A DNA stretch of 64,000 nucleotides. Source: Vanilla planifolia. Its lineage: Eukaryota > Streptophyta > Magnoliopsida > Asparagales > Orchidaceae. The notes under the pieces were generated by a model. That model was given only the letters and a program-made list of their open reading frames with translations, was not told where the DNA came from and searched no databases. Both the position numbers and the translations under genes were made by a program. The first letter of the stretch is position 1. Each line of letters begins with the position of its first letter. The DNA lies in NCBI GenBank assembly GCA_023846275.1, contig JAIUJO010000072.1, positions 268,501 to 332,500 on the forward strand. Direction: 5' to 3'. Shown here piece after piece: positions 1-12,330 of this stretch.

Positions 1-1581
1 GTTTAAAGAGAATTATTTTGATAGTGGCATCTGGTCCTGTTAAATGGAGGTGGATGTAGCCACAAGTAAGATCGAAACACATAAAAATTCTCAATTATTT
101 ATTTATTTTTATTATTATGCAATTTATAATATTTTTAAAAATATTTAATTTAAAACATATATGATCTAAATTTTAAGTCATCTATTAAAAAAATATATTA
201 TTAAAAACATTATACCACAAAATTTATAAATTTTAATATTTTTATTTAAAATTTTTTTCCAAACAATGATTTTATAATTTCCAAATTTCAATTTAATAAT
301 TGTGTTCAAAATAACAAAAAGTTTAAAAGCATAATTGACCATCCTATCATGCATTAATATGGCAAATATTACATCAAGGACAAGTTATAGAGTAAGACAG
401 ATCTCTATTTTCTTTGTTTACATAGCAGGATTAAATCATTTGATCAGCATGGAAGCTATGATACACTCAATCAAGTCATGATTTTTAGTTCTAAAAAGCC
501 TAAAATTATAGAAAAATTCATATCATCCTTTACCAAATAAAGGTTGGAATCATGTGTCGTATCTAATATTCCTTTAGAAAAGCTTCAGAATTAAAGCATG
601 TGTTCATAACAAAGTGCTAAATTTTTAATCTTAAATGTGACACTAAATTTACAAGTGTAGCTTAAGGTTCATCATATCTCATCTGAGTAATGGACTTAAG
701 AACCAAATATATCAAGCATTACATGTATGTAATGCCACCCTCACATCCTGACCATTTAAAATTGGAGAATTAAGTTTAAATTTAATACTTTCTTACAAAT
801 ATATCAAGCATTACATATTTCAAAACGTTTTAAATTTAGGTAACTAACGAAACTTTCTAATTTTAATAGGAAATTAGGGGGAAAAGGCTCACTGTTGTTC
901 ATCCTTGAAGAAACATCATAGAAATCTACGAAATAATTAAGGGGTGCATCTCCCAAATAGGACGACTTTATACAAATCTATTCAATAGCTCTAGCCATTT
1001 GCAACGTGCTCACTATGTAACTCTGAAGATGTCACTCATTCCTCAAAATTATTCCACTACAGTGTAGGTAACCTCCCAAGAAGGTTCAACTTTCTACATA
1101 TGAAAAATATAAAGTACTTATTGATGTATACACACTATGTTTAGGACATATCTCTTCAAATTAAAGATGTGGAAGACATTATTAATCATTAGAAATTATT
1201 CTGGTAAGTAAAGCTAGTGTTTTGTTGACCCCATCCTCCTTAGAATTCTATACCATTAAGTAAGCAAACCAATTAATAATGATGTAAGTAGGTCATTAAA
1301 TATTCCATTATAATATCATGGAATGTCTTGTGACCTGACACTGTAAGGAATAACCCTTTTCTTGCAATTGTCAAAATTTTAATATGGCTTTTTATGATTG
1401 TTGGTATATTTAATTTCAGCGAACTACTACATGTATGTTTTTTTTTAGTATTATAACATAATAAATCAATACCCACAATAAAAGAAAAAAAGCCAAATAG
1501 ATAGAAGGAAAGAGAAGTGGCAAATATAGCCAAAGAAAAGAATGAAATTATTTGGTAGAAAGTTGATTGATGTTCGGTACA
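1..1581. other. Unassigned AT-rich flank
   Basis: No protein similarity, RNA gene or transposon terminus was recognised here. The 86-codon minus-strand frame at 1273-1533 is low-complexity and resembles no family I know. The only structure seen is an exact short direct repeat, listed separately. The stretch ends where the copia 5' LTR begins. Confidence 0.6.
704..816. repeat. Exact 21-bp direct repeat, 92 bp apart
   Basis: Positions 704-724 and 796-816 are identical over 21 bases; the core reads AATATATCAAGCATTACAT. Sequence between and around the copies is not duplicated. Most repeats in this window are heavily mutated, so an exact match suggests a fairly recent local duplication or a transposon footprint. 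No function is implied. Confidence 0.7.
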
Positions 1582-3548
1582 TGTTGTGCGTCACAATTTT
1601 TGTCATGGTGATCAACCTCACCCATTTTGTTTTGTTTAATTTTATGAAAACCTAGATATTTGTAATATAGTTGGTTGAGTGAATTTTTAAGTTTCAAATT
1701 TTTCATGTTTATGTTCGTGGGAGAACATAGAAAGGAGTAAATGTTAGATCCAAAGAAGATGATTTTTGTTGGAGTGCCACCACCAAGGGGATCATTTATA
1801 TTTTAAATTTACATATTCCTTTTTTTACAAGATTGTTGATCATGTTAAAATCATTTTTCCAAGGAACAAAAATAAAATTTTATCATCACCAAAATAAAGA
1901 TTTAAATTACTCTTATAAGAAACATATGGGGTTCCAATACCTTGATCATCTTAGAAATCACGTTATGTTGATCACATCATTGAAAGCCTCCTTCAATGAG
2001 TTGTTCCAAAATGTAAATTTAGAGAAACCTAGTTCTAGTTGATCTTAGCCTAAACCTCTTAAGTAATTTAGAATCCATATGGGCTATGATAGTATAAGGT
2101 CAAAGCAAGGCTCTTGAATCTATGTGATACAGTGTCAGGTTAAAGAATCACACCTAGACTTATTATGGACTTACTAGTAAGCAAGGGTACTGATTGCCAG
2201 AGTGACTTGGGGAGCAACCAACCCTTTTTGTTTGGATCATTGTATGATCATATGTAATACATTATATCCTTCTAAGTTTGATAAAAAGGAGCATGGGATT
2301 AAAATTATTATGCATTTCTTTACACATCACTTCAAAATTATAGAGGTCTATGTGTGCTTTAGATCTTACAAAAAGATTAAATAATTTAAAGTTCCTTTAT
2401 TTTTTTTTAAGTCTCATAAATTGAAATATGACCATTCAATTGTGTAATTTTCATGATAAAAAATTTTAAAATTCATCTATCATTTTAAATCACATAATTC
2501 AAATGTAATCATCTAATCACAAAAATTATGTCATCCAATTGTCAAAGCATCCTCTACCTTTCTAAAAAAAGCATATTCATATTTAGCTTGTCGATCAAAA
2601 ACATTGTGTGATAACAATTCAATTTAAAACTTTACTCTAAAATCATTTGTATGACATTCATTTAACTTCATCTAATAAATAAATGGATAGACATAATCAT
2701 ATTTGATGGATTGCAATGGCTATTTTTTAGACACCATTGTGCCAACAAACTTATTATTTTGTGTAACAACTATTTTTGAATAGGTATTACTTAATGGATT
2801 TTTTCAACCAATAATAGCTAAATGGCATGTTTGGTAACTATTATTAATTATCATATTGTGCTTGCAAATAATAGTTTTGTGACATGGTTGATTAATGAAA
2901 GATTTAATAATCGTTCATTATATTAAATTTAAGCCATAGTGGTTAATGCTCATTATTATTTCCATTTGCTACATTGTTAATTCTTCAAGCTCCAACACCC
3001 CATCCAGCTTGAATTGGCTAAACTTTTATTATTTTATTTCTTAATTGATTCAAATTAACACAATACACTTGTTCTTTCCTAAATATTTCAACAAGCCTAT
3101 TTCTTTTTTATACATCAAAGTCAAATCTATCTTTGCTACAATTCTTGTTTTTCTACTTGCTTTTATTCATTTTACGTCTATATTAACCTATTTATTTTAT
3201 TTCATTATTGTGAGGATAAAGTGATTTATTTGTTGGCTTGGGTTTTCCCTTGTTTTTATTGAGGGTCAGGGGGGCTAGTGGGTTGAATTTTAGTAGAACC
3301 ACAAAAGGTCATTGGTGCACTTTATGATTATTTGAAATTTTTTATTTAACAAAGCTGTTTTTAAATCTAAAAGAAAATGTATATATTTTAAAGTTAATGT
3401 TAAATTTCTATAAATTATTTATAATGATTTACTAAAACTTATTAGATAACCTAAAGTAGTCACTTTAAAAAAACGTTTTTACATAAGTTTTGTACAAGTT
3501 AAAATTTTTATTGCAAGTAATTTACTCTTCTATTACTAAGTAATTCTA
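1582..3548 (+). repeat. 5' LTR of the copia element
   Basis: It starts TGTTGTGCGTCACAATTTTT, matching the 3' LTR start TGTTGTGTTGACC. Co-linear matches to the 3' LTR continue throughout. Examples are AGTAAATGTTAGATCC near 1737, an ending in CAACCC near 2218-2224, CAACCAATAATA near 2805 (identical in the 3' LTR near 9098), and the A/T-rich 3' end before the primer binding site. The TATA box seen in the 3' LTR is destroyed here (near 2864). The 3' boundary is placed by the primer binding site just downstream. Confidence 0.75.
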
Positions 3549-3550
3549 TA

Positions 3551-3564
3551 ATTGGCTTCAAAGT
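3551..3564 (+). other. Primer binding site (initiator Met-tRNA)
   Basis: ATTGGCTTCAAAGT lies directly after the LTR end. It matches the usual plant copia site ATTGGTATCAGAGC at most positions. This site would have primed minus-strand DNA synthesis. It fixes the right edge of the 5' LTR and the strand of the element. Confidence 0.65.
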
Positions 3565-3619
3565 TGACTCCCTTTCTTGTGAGAAGAAGCTAGCTAGCAA
3601 GACCCATATTCTATATCAA

Positions 3620-4600
3620 TGCTTTAGTTAATTTAACTGAGGGTACACTATCAAATATACCACCAATCTTTTTTGGAATGGAAATAATTGAGCTAATGTA
3701 AACTCCATCTAAATTCCCTATTAGGAAAAATTTAAAAGACGTGATTATGCATAAGTAAATTAATGAAATAGACAAGGAGAAAAAAGATAGTGTATAATTA
3801 AATTTTATTACTATAAATATTTTTATATTATGCTTTAAATGCTATAAAGTTTTATAGAATAACGAATTTCAAACTTTTTTTTAAAATATGATGCACATTA
3901 AATGAAACTCAGTGAGGCATATCTTTATTTAATGAAAATAAAAAAAAATGATAACACTTATTTATGATTTGTTCTAAATGCTTTCTAATGAATCTATTGA
4001 AACATTTTTTGCTAAATTTACAAACATTAAAAAATGGACTTGCTAATATTCGAAAACCTATTTCTATTCATAAATATGTATAGAATATTCTTAGAATTTT
4101 ATCAAAGAAGTATTGTCATTTGATCAGTTCCAACATGATTGATAAGAACGTTTCTTTCAAGACATTAGATGACTTGATGAGTGAGGTCACAAAAAATGAG
4201 CTAGAGATGGATTGGAAAAAAAGAAGAGGGCATAATTGATCAAAAGAAAGTAAAGAAGAAAACCAAACAATGGCAATGAAGATTTAGGTAAACATTTAAC
4301 TATTGGAGTCTATAGAAAAGGATGGTATAACTCTAATCTCATAGGCTTTACTTAAAGTGCTTGGATCAAAAGGATAATATAGGAATCAATTGTCTAAGAA
4401 AAGGTTAAGAAGAAATAAGAAGATCATTTGTGACAAAAGTGGAATAGAGCGACATACCAAACTCGTACGTCCTTTGGCACAAGAAAGAATTTGAATAAAG
4501 AAGAAAGTATTATGGAAGGGGAAGCATTCTAAGAAAATATCTTTGGAAGCACTCTGAAATCATTAGGTTGAGACTAGCACCTGTGAAGAGAAACAAAACA
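3620..4600 (+). pseudogene. copia gag remnant (UBN2-type)
   Basis: Remnant of the capsid polyprotein that would have packaged element RNA. The best stretch, 4084-4215, is an open run of 44 codons containing KTLDDLMSEVTKNELEM, where the family has the pattern K-L-LRSLP-R-F ... DL-TL-LDELIG-L-TYE-EL. Upstream near 3990-4080 is the reading FAKFTNIKKW, which fits the family's region around the SYF-R segment. Near 4318-4400 the text EKDGITLIS...NQLSKKRLRR resembles the acidic to basic linker ahead of the CCHC knuckle. The knuckle itself is not visible. Stops and frame changes are scattered throughout, so no product is possible. Limits are approximate. Confidence 0.7.
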
Positions 4601-5149
4601 ATGAATTGCTATCTTGTATGATGGCTAATGAGTATAAACATCAACAAAGAACATCATCAACTTAGGAGAGCATAAGTTATTATAGTGAGCAATAAGCTCA
4701 ACAATTACATTGTATTTGAAGTAAATATTAAATTTTGGATAGAAGATATAAGGAACTAAAAAATGAACATGGTGAATATTTTTGTAACTATGACCATATT
4801 CTAAAAACACTTAACACATTTTTAATGAACATGTAAAAAGAAAAATAATGGATAAGAAAAAAAATTAATGAGTCTACATGTTTAGTTCATTACAAAATGG
4901 AAAACTTACTATAGAGATAATTTTGTTGCAAATGCAAAAAGATTTCATATTTACTCACATAATGGTGATGTCAACATTTTACTTGATGATAATAAAATAT
5001 TTACATGATATTATTGCATGCAACATGGCCATACAACAAATGCTCGTAGAATTGGAGCTAATATTTACTCAAAATGATGGATGTTTTCCTAGGTTATTAA
5101 TGAAAATTGTCATTCATCTACACTAGAATTTGTTGGAACAAAAATAATT

Positions 5150-6100
5150 TGGATTCTTTAATCTCACAAAAATTTTGGTATGTAGGCTTGGCTTTCAACC
5201 ATGATTGAGGAAGACATGTAGTTCACGCAACACTAGAAATATTAAACTATTTACCCAACAAATGGCTAATGATGGAAGAGAATTACTAGTTGGTAACAAC
5301 TAAATAAAATCTATCAAAAGAATAAGTACCATTAGAAATTCTATAGTTGCCATCACTAAAGTTTTATTAGTTGAAGGTTAAATGTATAATTTGCTTAGCA
5401 CAGGTGAACTATGTCATAACAATTTTAGTATTACAGTTGATTCCAATGCATACAAACTTAGCACTGATTAAAATTAAATACTTATTACACCTAAACAAAA
5501 TAATATTTATTTACTTGATTTGAAAATAGATAAAAGTTCTTAAATAAAATTTTTTACTTCATATGGTAGTCATAAGAAGATTTATCATTCCAGCACACAT
5601 ATGTTAGGAAACATAACAAAACATTGCTTAGTAAGAGGCTTGTACAAATTAAGTTTTATTAATGATCATTTATCTAGTTCATGTAGGTTTGGTAAAGAAA
5701 CAAAGTTTGTATTTAAAACAAAATGGGCAAAACACTTAAAAGGCCTTTTGAACATTCACATATAGGTTTTATTGGCCTTATGCATTACAAGAGCATAGGT
5801 GGTAAGAAATGTTGATTACTTGTTGTGGATGAGACTTTTTTGTTTGCATGACCAACATTCTTGTGGAAAAGGAGCAAATCATGCATATAGCTTTATACCT
5901 TGATCACTAAATTATATGAAAGGGTTAGGCCACAACGTAGTTTTCTTTAGAGGTAATAATAAAGTAGAGTATATAAATAAGACATGTAATGAATATTGTG
6001 ATAACAAAGGAATTTTACATATATTTTTTCTCTTAGGACATCAGATGACATAGTATAAAAGAAAAGTAGAACTTTGTTGAATTCACTAAGAAAAATATAT
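5150..6100 (+). pseudogene. copia protease end, GAG-pre-integrase and integrase core remnant
   Basis: At 5330-5470 the frame reads ITKVLLVEG, a stop, then MYNLLSTGELCHNNFSI. This is the segment after the protease that usually reads VLLVEGLKHNLLSISQLCD. At 5481-5531 IYLLDLKID matches the start of the pre-integrase domain. At 5562-5726 LVRGLYKLSFINDHL and SCRFGKETK match the integrase zinc-finger region (family: LVRGLPKL-F-KD-LC-ACQ-GKQTK). The first zinc-binding Cys is Ser here, and the LGH motif reads STH. Weaker integrase-core text follows to about 5,900 (GRRNVDYLLWMRLF-like reading for the G-KRY-LVIVDDYSRF region). Many stops; non-functional. Confidence 0.8.
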
Positions 6101-6829
6101 TAAATGAAAATAAAGTACCTCATTTCTTTTGGTAGTATCCATTCTTATAGCTTATTATTTTAAATAAAATATTTTCTAGAAACAATTTGATCAAATCAGC
6201 TTACAAACTAGAAGTGTGCAACATGAAATGAAAAATTACACATTTGCATTATTTTTGTTGTAAATGGAATAACTTAAATAGTACGAAGAGAGAATTAATA
6301 AAATTCAAAGTCAAATGATGAAATTTTAATTTTCAATTAATTTAATGATTTTACTTATATAGTTATAACGAAATGATTAATCAAGTAGAGAATATATCCA
6401 AATAAAATTTGATGAATGAATTTCAATTAAACAAGATAATGTGAACATAGATGATAGATATATAGGATTTTAGAAATTATGATTAAGAGATTCAATTAAA
6501 ATAGATAAGAAAAATGAAGTAATTAAAGAAAATATAATCCTTAAAACATGAAGAAGTTTATGTCAAACAACTTAAAGTATTTAAAGTTTATGATAAATTA
6601 GCTCGTATATACAAAAAATATAAAGTTTATATGGACTTACATTGTACAAACAATATAGTTTGATAGATTGTATAATTTAATCATTTAATATGACTTTATA
6701 AAAGAAAAAGTAAGCAACACAATTTTTACTAAAAATAAAGGTCAAGATGAACTTATATACTGAATATATATAGATGGCAGCATTTAGTGCATGTAATGAA
6801 GACATTTGCTAATGTTTCTCTAATTAAAA

Positions 6830-7480
6830 AAATTGAATTTTAATGCTATTTTAATGCTTGAGTTAGCTATCCTATAAGGTCTTAAATTTAAGCAAACTAG
6901 AAAGGCATTTTCAAATTATAAACAAAATATAGTTTAAAATTATTAAGGAAGTATTGTTTCACAAAGGTGAAACATAAAAAACACTTATTGGCATTTACAC
7001 TAAACTTGATAATGGTGAAAAGGAAACTTAGTAGAAATTAAAATGCATAGAGTTATAACCCGATCATTATTATATATTATCATATGGTTACTTGATATAA
7101 TAAATTTTTTGTTTATGTGCTACACTCCAAGCTTGTCCAAACGAATCTCATATTGGTAACTATAAAACATATATTCAAATGTAACTTTGAATGTGTCATT
7201 AAAGACAATCATTTCCAAAAGATGGTCAATAGTTTCAATTAAAAGCATTCTTCAATGTAGATATTGTAAGTAGTAGAACGAATACAAATATCATAAGTGG
7301 AGCAAGCCAATCTTTAAGAAATTCACTAATTTGATTGAGTTGCAAGAAAAGCAATTATTTTGTACAATCTACTAATATGTTTTATCACATATCTTAAACT
7401 TGTTATGTAGCACAACTTTTTTTGGTTCACATAAGAAATGGGAGAGTCTGGTGGCACACTAGAACAATTTTTTTTCTCTA
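6830..7480 (+). pseudogene. copia RT C-terminus and RNase H remnant
   Basis: At 6860-6935 one frame reads ELAIL, stop, GLKFKQTRKAFSNYKQNIV, matching the family segment GEL-YFLGLQIKQTK-GIFI-Q-KY. Near 6985 TKLDNGEKET matches the TKLDKDE-G segment. Near 7055-7140 SLLYIIIWLLDIINFLF followed by YTPSLSKRISY matches SLLYLTA-RPDI-FAV ... ARFQ--P-ESH. At 7255-7370 SGASQSLRNSLI and KSNYFVQST match the RNase H stretch around LISWSSKKQN-VALSTAEAEY. The YVDD catalytic centre is absent; it lay in the part that seems deleted before 6,830. Confidence 0.75.
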
Positions 7481-7876
7481 TGATGATTTAAGAACAATAA
7501 ACTTAAGTGAAAAACAATTAGTCATTCAAGAAAAACACATATAGATTTTAAATATTGTTTAATATCAAAACATATTGAGCTTAATCAAGTATATTTAGAA
7601 TTTCTTCCTACTATTGATAAAAAATAATAATTTTTATAAAATCTATAATTTTGAATAATTTACAAAACATAGATTTAATTCAGGAACACTAATTCCCTTC
7701 TAATGATAAAAAAGGGATAATAAAATAAAATTGAAAGAATTAAACCTATGTTAAGGGAACAAATTAATCTTCCTATTTCATGAATGTAGGGGGAGTTAAT
7801 ATCTAATTATATTGCATATTGCTTAAATGAGTTATTTATATTTGTTTTTCAATTTAGTTTTGTTCGTTATGATCAT

Positions 7877-7890
7877 CAAAAAGAGAAGAT
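7877..7890 (+). other. Polypurine tract of the copia element
   Basis: CAAAAAGAGAAGAT sits directly before the 3' LTR start TGTTGTG. The intact family form is close to AAAAAGGGGGAGATTG. This tract would have primed plus-strand synthesis and sets the left edge of the 3' LTR. Confidence 0.65.
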
Positions 7891-9839
7891 TGTTGTGTTG
7901 ACCCCTATCACAATTTTTTATTATATGATAAAAAACTTCAACCGTTTCTAACTAATTTGGTTGATCAAGTTTTTAATGGTTGATATATATATTAATGAGG
8001 GGGCTTAAAGAGTAAATATTAATGCTAGATCTTATGAAGATTATTTAGATTTGATTAATGGAACATTAACTATATCATCATAAGTTAAATTTAACTTATT
8101 TTGCTTCTAGTTTTATTAGAATGTAAAGCTTAATTGAAATCATTCTTAAAGGTCTCAAAATTAAATTTCTTCATTACAAAAGTCATTATTTAAATTAGTC
8201 ATTATAGAAAAAACATAAGATTCCATAGCTTTGATGATCATAAAGTTAATCTTACCTTGGTCAATTCTTTGAAAATATCTACCCAATGTGTCATTATAAA
8301 AATGTAAATTTTAAACTATATCTTCATTCTACTAGATGCAGGCATAAATTTTTGTAAATAATTAAAAATTATAGTAAATGGAGGTGGTATCATGTCAGAG
8401 CAAGACACCTAAATCCATATTATAAAGTACTGGGTTATGGAATCACTCATACACATGCTAAGAACTTACTAACAAGCAAGGTCATGATCTCTCAATTAAA
8501 GTAGTGGGTTGCCAACCCTAACAGCTCTGTCCATTGTTTACACATAGCTAAAATATTATATATAGCTATCTCTCACTAAAATAGTTAATGTGTGACAAAA
8601 ATTTCAAACACTATTTGCGCATTTCACTTATCAAATATAGATGTGAATTGGGACAATAAGATGTAGAAGTCATGAAATAATAAAAAATTCCTACTTCTTT
8701 TAAAGGTACTATAGTTTAAATCTAGCCAATCATTCATATGATTTTTGTGATTGTATAGTCAAGAATTATGCGACCTTTATAAACCATTTAGGGACAAATT
8801 GAATCATCTGATGATGTTTTTTCATGATCAAAAGGTCACAAAGTCCTCATCCTTTCTAAAGGGAACAAATTCAAATATAGCCATTTCATCCTATAGTTTG
8901 TGTGATCTAACGATATTGACTATGTCTTAACACCTTAATAAATTGTGTGATTCTTATTTACCTTGTTGAAATCTGAACTAAAACATCCCAAAGACATTGA
9001 AAAATTTTTATTGACTATTTTCAAAATGCTATTTGGCTAGCAAAGCCATTACTTGTCCTTCTGGCTATTTTTGTGTTGTTGTTATTAAAATCATGCCACT
9101 CAACCAATAATAACAAATTGGTATGTTCTTGTTATTGAAACATGCCTATAAATAGTATCTATTTTAACGTAAAAGCTTGATGACAGAACAAGGAAAACTT
9201 TTGAGCTAAAAAAATAGAGCCTTAGCATTTTAGCATTCTTGGTTTCCATTTACTATATCATTCATCCTTTAGCTTCGACCATCCTTTCTAATTAAATTGG
9301 CTAAGATTTTTTTCTTTTAATTTCTAATTCATTCATGTTAAAGGATAATACACTTGGGCTTTATTAATTATTTTCATCAATAATAAGACTATTTTATGCA
9401 TACAATTCAGATTTGTGTGACTACAATCATTCTTTTTCTATTTATTTTGTTTCCATTTAAGGTTGTAGTAACCTATTTTTTTATTTTTTTCTTCTGATGG
9501 TTTCATCTACCGTTGTCTTTGTTAAATGCATACATTGTTTAGGTGTTTGGCTAGTGTATTTTGGGGGTGGGCATAGGTTTCAATTTGAGCTTAACCACTT
9601 AAAAACTTCTATGTTCATCGTTGTTGTTGGAAAATTTTTCATTTTTTAAATGTTATTTTTTGATGAAAAAAATTAATGTTCTATAAAATAAATTTTCAGT
9701 TATGCACAAAATCATTTGCATATATTTACTCAAATGTTTTAGAAATTAAAGGTAATTATTCTAAAACTATTTTTTAAAAAAATTTTTAAAAAATTAAAAT
9801 TTTTGTTCTTAATGATTCAGCCCTTCTCACTAGACCACA
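7891..9839 (+). repeat. 3' LTR of the copia element
   Basis: Begins TGTTGTGTTGACC and ends ...CACTAGACCACA, giving TG...CA termini. It pairs co-linearly with 1582-3548. It keeps a recognisable promoter TATA box at 9147-9154. The tail AATGATTCAGCCCTTCTC resembles the conserved end of long-LTR copia elements (AATTCACCCCCC type). Confidence 0.75.
9147..9154 (+). promoter_or_regulatory. TATA box in the copia 3' LTR
   Basis: TATAAATA lies about two thirds of the way through the LTR, where the U3/R promoter is expected, within CATGCCTATAAATAG. The corresponding 5' LTR site (near 2864) has mutated to GCTTGCAAATAATAG, so only this copy looks usable. Activity is not implied. Confidence 0.5.
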
Positions 9840-12089
9840 AATGATCTATGTTATCATAGATCATTTTTTGTTTAAAATTAAAGCTACACCTGATAAGATA
9901 GCTATTGTAGTATTAATGTAACAAAATACTAGACAAAGCAATCATGCAAGCAATAACATGAAATTAGACAACTTCAATTAATTCCCACTAACTTTTAACC
10001 AACTAGATATTTAGATATTTTCATCACACTATTGTGAAACTCAATTTCATAATTTTTTAATTCACACAAAGCCTCTTTCCCTATGAGGTTTACTTGAATT
10101 ATTCTTGTTAGATATCTATATTATTCATATTCAATGGTTAGTTACTAAAACGAACTATTAAAGTAAGGATGTCTTACTATTAGTTATCATAAGTTTTTTG
10201 AAACTATGAAGTGTTCAAAATTTTGACATAAAAATTCTTAGGACCAAAATGTTTTGTAGTTATTTATTAAGTTATATTGTACAAGAATGACAGACACTTT
10301 TTTTTAGTTCATAGCACTTCTAAACCAACAATTCAAGCTTTCAAGAACTTGTTTCACAAGCTACATATATTTCTTATTGCTAATCTCTATCCACCAAAAT
10401 ATTGTTAATCCATGATTATCTTCAAAGATGTTGTTACCAATAAGTGTAGGAAGCATTCATCCTTGTTTGAGTTTTCCTTAAAAAATACTTAAGGTGACAA
10501 TCATTCCTATGTCTTGCGACTATGTATCACATTCCTATATAATTCAATAAACTCTCTCACACACACACAATTAAACTTGTCCAAATTTACTTTTTATAAT
10601 GAAGGAGGACAACTTATTTTCACAATTCATTTTAAATTTTCATAAGTTAGCCATAAGTGGTCTCAAAACCCTAGGTTTGGCTGCATTAGTCCTTATTATT
10701 GATATATGCTTATACATCTACTTAAGCAATAGACTTAGTAACATAAGATAAGTTTGGCTGATAATGTTAACCATATGGGACTTTGTAGTTGATTTTTTTA
10801 TACCCAACCATATGCTATTTTGACTAAAAGTTTGCATGAGCTATCATTTTAGAAAAGGGAAAAGATTAATTGCTTTACAAAAGTTGAAAGCATGTTATCT
10901 CATAAGGGATATTCTAAGAATATCCTCCTTATGTTTCAACCCATAAAGGAATTTACTTTTAATGGTTTAGTAACCATGAAAAGTAAGCTTTATGTACTTG
11001 TAGTATGCTAGAATGTTAAAACATATTCCAATCTTCTTGTGTGCTCCAAGTGATTCTATGCATTACATCTAATGCATGCATTCATATTCATTAGTATGAC
11101 ATGAAGTGACATCCTTAGTTATAAAACTTGTCTATGTGTACCTTCAAAAACTTATTATGCTTCCATTCAACTAACCAATGCATGCTATCTTATCTATTAA
11201 ACTAATGAATGCAAATTTTGGTAAAGCATATTTTGTTAGTACTAGTTATGCTTTAGATGAATAGTTTGTAGCATAATAGTTGTGTCATATTGTATGATAC
11301 AAGGAAGAAATTGCAAGGTCACTCAATTATGAATATTTTAAAGTACAACATTGGAAAATCATTTTTAATAATTAAAAGGGGTATATGTGTCACAAGGCTG
11401 TGAAAGTATGTTTCGCTTATATTTTGATGAAGCAACATATTTAGAATGATAATAAGGAAAGTTAAACATTTTGATTTTTTAAACGATGAAATTGCTAAAG
11501 ATTGTATAATATAAGTCATAACATCTTACAAATATGGTAAATTAAGCATTAATGGTGCCATGATGCACAATATATTATACAAGTTTGGATAACAATTCAA
11601 ACAAGAAAACCTAAGGACATTTTTTATTAACAACTATAGGTTTTGATAATTGTGTAGTATGATGTCCTTATCACAATAAAATGATTTGTAGACACTAAAT
11701 AAGCGAGGGTTTTATGATTAGTTGCACTCCATTTTAGTCATTAAAATTAAGATGCACTAATTATAATTGTTTGGATGGATAAAATCTTTACCCATGGAAC
11801 ATAGCAAAGAGGAAAGACAAAAGGTATCAAAAGAAAAAGGGGGCCCACTTTGAAGAGAAAAGGTCTCTAGGACTAATAAAGGTAATGCTTACAATTAGAG
11901 ATATTACATATTAAGGTTATAAAGTAGAATAGCCTTTCATATAATATAGTAAAGTTGACTAAGGTTATGGAAAAATAAAAGGGATTATCTTGTTAAGTTG
12001 GATGCCAAATCTTTTTGGAATAGAATGTGACAATAGTTATCCAATCGCTCCAAGAACTAGCTATGTAAATGGTGGAAAATTTTTTTATT
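9840..12089. other. Unassigned AT-rich stretch
   Basis: No domain was recognised on either strand. A short (AC)6 run lies at about 10558-10569. Small frames such as 11319-11519 (minus) are composition noise. Purine-rich text near 11,800-11,870 (containing AAAAAGGGGGCCCACT) resembles transposon internal sequence but could not be placed. Confidence 0.5.
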
Positions 12090-12330
12090 GTGATTAAAGA
12101 TAGTAGTATGTAGCATGTGAAGGATTACTTAACATGTTTTTCATGTGAAACATTTTAAAAGGATCATGCAAAAATTTACCCTAATGTCCAGCTTAAAAAT
12201 ACAAATTAAGTTACATGAATATAAGCTCTTTTGGATAGCATCATTTATTTGTATTTGTGAATGGTTAACTAAAGGAAATGTTTTTGGGAATATTATGGAC
12301 TTCATTAGTTTATGCCCTTTCACAACTTTG
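12090..12330 (+). pseudogene. Possible Ty3/gypsy (Tat/Ogre-like) integrase fragment
   Basis: Across frames, the reading HVKDYLTCFSC ... DHAKIYPNVQLKN resembles the HHCC zinc-finger end of Tat/Ogre integrases (C--CQ---D-IH-PP--L). About 40 residues later FICICEWLTKGNV resembles the start of the catalytic core (FI-VA-DY-TKWVE). The order and rough spacing are right, but identity is low and stops interrupt. It could be chance similarity in AT-rich sequence. No other part of a gypsy element could be matched around it until 13,565. Confidence 0.35.

Larger units (their letters stand above)
1582..9839 (+). mobile_element. Decayed Ty1/copia retrotransposon (SIRE/Maximus-like), nearly full structure
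   Basis: An 8.26 kb element reads 5' LTR, primer binding site, gag, protease, integrase, RT/RNase H, polypurine tract, 3' LTR. This is the Ty1/copia order, with integrase before RT. LTRs of about 1.96 kb and the gag/pol wording point to the SIRE/Maximus lineage. All coding parts carry stops and frame changes. Only about 0.7 kb separates the integrase core from the RT C-terminus, so the end of integrase and most of RT appear deleted. The LTRs are greatly diverged from each other, so the insertion is ancient. No target-site duplication survives: the bases before 1582 (GTACA) and after 9839 (ATGAT) do not match. The superfamily is secure; the lineage is an inference. Confidence 0.85.

Noticed and set aside
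1273..1533. Longest open frame in the window (86 codons, minus strand)
   Set aside because: Low-complexity hydrophobic/Lys/Ile composition expected by chance in AT-rich DNA; no family resemblance or gene context.
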